A stretch of DNA of 39,410 nt, taken from assembly GCF_013179805.1 (NCBI RefSeq), contig NZ_SRRZ01000068.1, positions 1 through 39,410 on the forward strand, in the 5' to 3' direction. The notes below the pieces were generated by a model. It searched no databases. It was not told the DNA's origin and saw nothing but the letters and a program-made list of their open reading frames with translations. The first letter of the stretch is position 1; every line of letters starts with the position of its first letter. Shown here piece after piece: positions 39,122 through 39,410 of the stretch. The DNA comes from Microcoleus asticus IPMA8 (GTDB taxonomy: Bacteria; Cyanobacteriota; Cyanobacteriia; Cyanobacteriales; Microcoleaceae). Both the position numbers and the translations under genes were made by a program.

Positions 39122-39410
39122 TTCGCTTGCAGTGAAAGGGAAAGGAATCTAGGAAGTTTAACGCCTTAAGTCCCTATTTTAGGCGATTTTAAGGGAGATA
39201 GTCAGCCAGCCGGAATTTAAGGCATTTTACTTGGAGTAGTTTTTGGGGCGATCGACTCCTCAAACTCTTTCCTGATAACGGCTTCAACTGTTGAATATAT
39301 TTGAGTATAAAAAATTTTTGTATCCGCTCAATAAGTAGCGGTAGCACAGAAAAAAAAATAAGCAGAGTACACAAAGTGTCATAAAATAGGACACATGACG
39401 CCAAAGATTA
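39122..39410. other. Upstream region of the TIR-AAA gene
   Basis: 289 bases to the window end. Near the gene are repeated cctta/taagg words: cgccttaag (39162-39170), aggcgattttaaggg (39181-39195) and atttaaggcat (39215-39225). cgcct/aggcg arms flank 14 bases. These could be operator sites for the protein's own HTH. A gtgtc/gacac pair is at 39376-39394. The minus-strand frame 39189-39404 shows no family resemblance. Confidence 0.5.

Noticed and set aside
39189..39404. 71-codon minus-strand frame at the window end
   Set aside because: Partly hydrophobic but no ribosome site or recognisable motif, and it covers the putative control region of the TIR-AAA gene.

Overview
The window is chromosomal DNA of a filamentous cyanobacterium, most likely of the Microcoleus/Oscillatoria group. 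It carries psbN, psbH, the psbH-tatA-pth gene order, the cyanobacterial arginine dihydrolase AgrE/ArgZ, a cyanobacteriochrome-type GAF domain, a COP23 protein and more than twenty copies (counted by eye) of the octamer GCGATCGC (HIP1). The genus is inferred from overall gene and repeat style, not proven. I saw no rRNA, tRNA, CRISPR array or complete insertion sequence.

Layout. 1-1750: accessory DNA with the end of an unknown gene, a small exported SLH-like protein with a decayed duplicate behind it, and a toxin-antitoxin pair (toxin first) whose promoter contains a perfect palindrome. 1777-3318 (minus): DUF3146, pth, tatA, psbH, tightly packed, with psbN divergent at 3671. 4119-6132: aroC and a metallo-beta-lactamase-fold hydrolase. 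6237-6539: promoter plus terminator without a real gene between them, a candidate small RNA. 6694-11990: Wzz-like membrane protein, class II aldolase, a coiled-coil protein overlapping a cyanobacterial unknown, a STAS protein and DedA. 12000-12950: repeats, a small ORF and a dead Phd/YefM antitoxin. 12948-15400: argG and a family 2 glycosyltransferase. 15970-18732: a REC-PAS-GAF-PAS histidine kinase. 19110-21224: agrE/argZ with an NtcA-like box upstream, followed by a broken gene. 22276-24152: gltA and sixA. 24239-27865: a 1208-residue GAF/PAS/GGDEF diguanylate cyclase whose first GAF keeps both cysteines of DXCF cyanobacteriochromes. 28592-31419: DHH phosphoesterase, HNH nuclease, COP23 protein. 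31508-39121: two large AAA-like ATPases (one with a membrane segment and WD40 repeats, one with HTH and TIR domains) flanking a 5-formyl-THF cyclo-ligase-like protein, a macrodomain protein and a PhyH-type dioxygenase.

How genes may work together. ArgG and AgrE are the synthetic and catabolic sides of arginine metabolism (ornithine-ammonia cycle), and gltA feeds the 2-oxoglutarate branch. Two large sensory proteins (histidine kinase and diguanylate cyclase), SixA and STAS suggest dense signalling. The right end (TIR-AAA, ATPase-WD40, macrodomain) resembles a NAD/ADP-ribose-linked signalling or defence neighbourhood, but the TIR domain appears to lack its catalytic glutamate, so this is only a hypothesis.

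The intergenic space is full of short palindromes and MITE-like inverted repeats. Several families occur more than once here: AAACCGGGTTT pairs at about 23.5, 28.4 and 29.9 kb; GGTGCGCA hairpins at 12.8 and 21.3 kb; a GGCGGTTGAAA element at 21.2 and 34.3 kb; and a doubled GACACGGCA palindrome at 31.45 kb. One repeat pair has been absorbed in frame into a protein linker.
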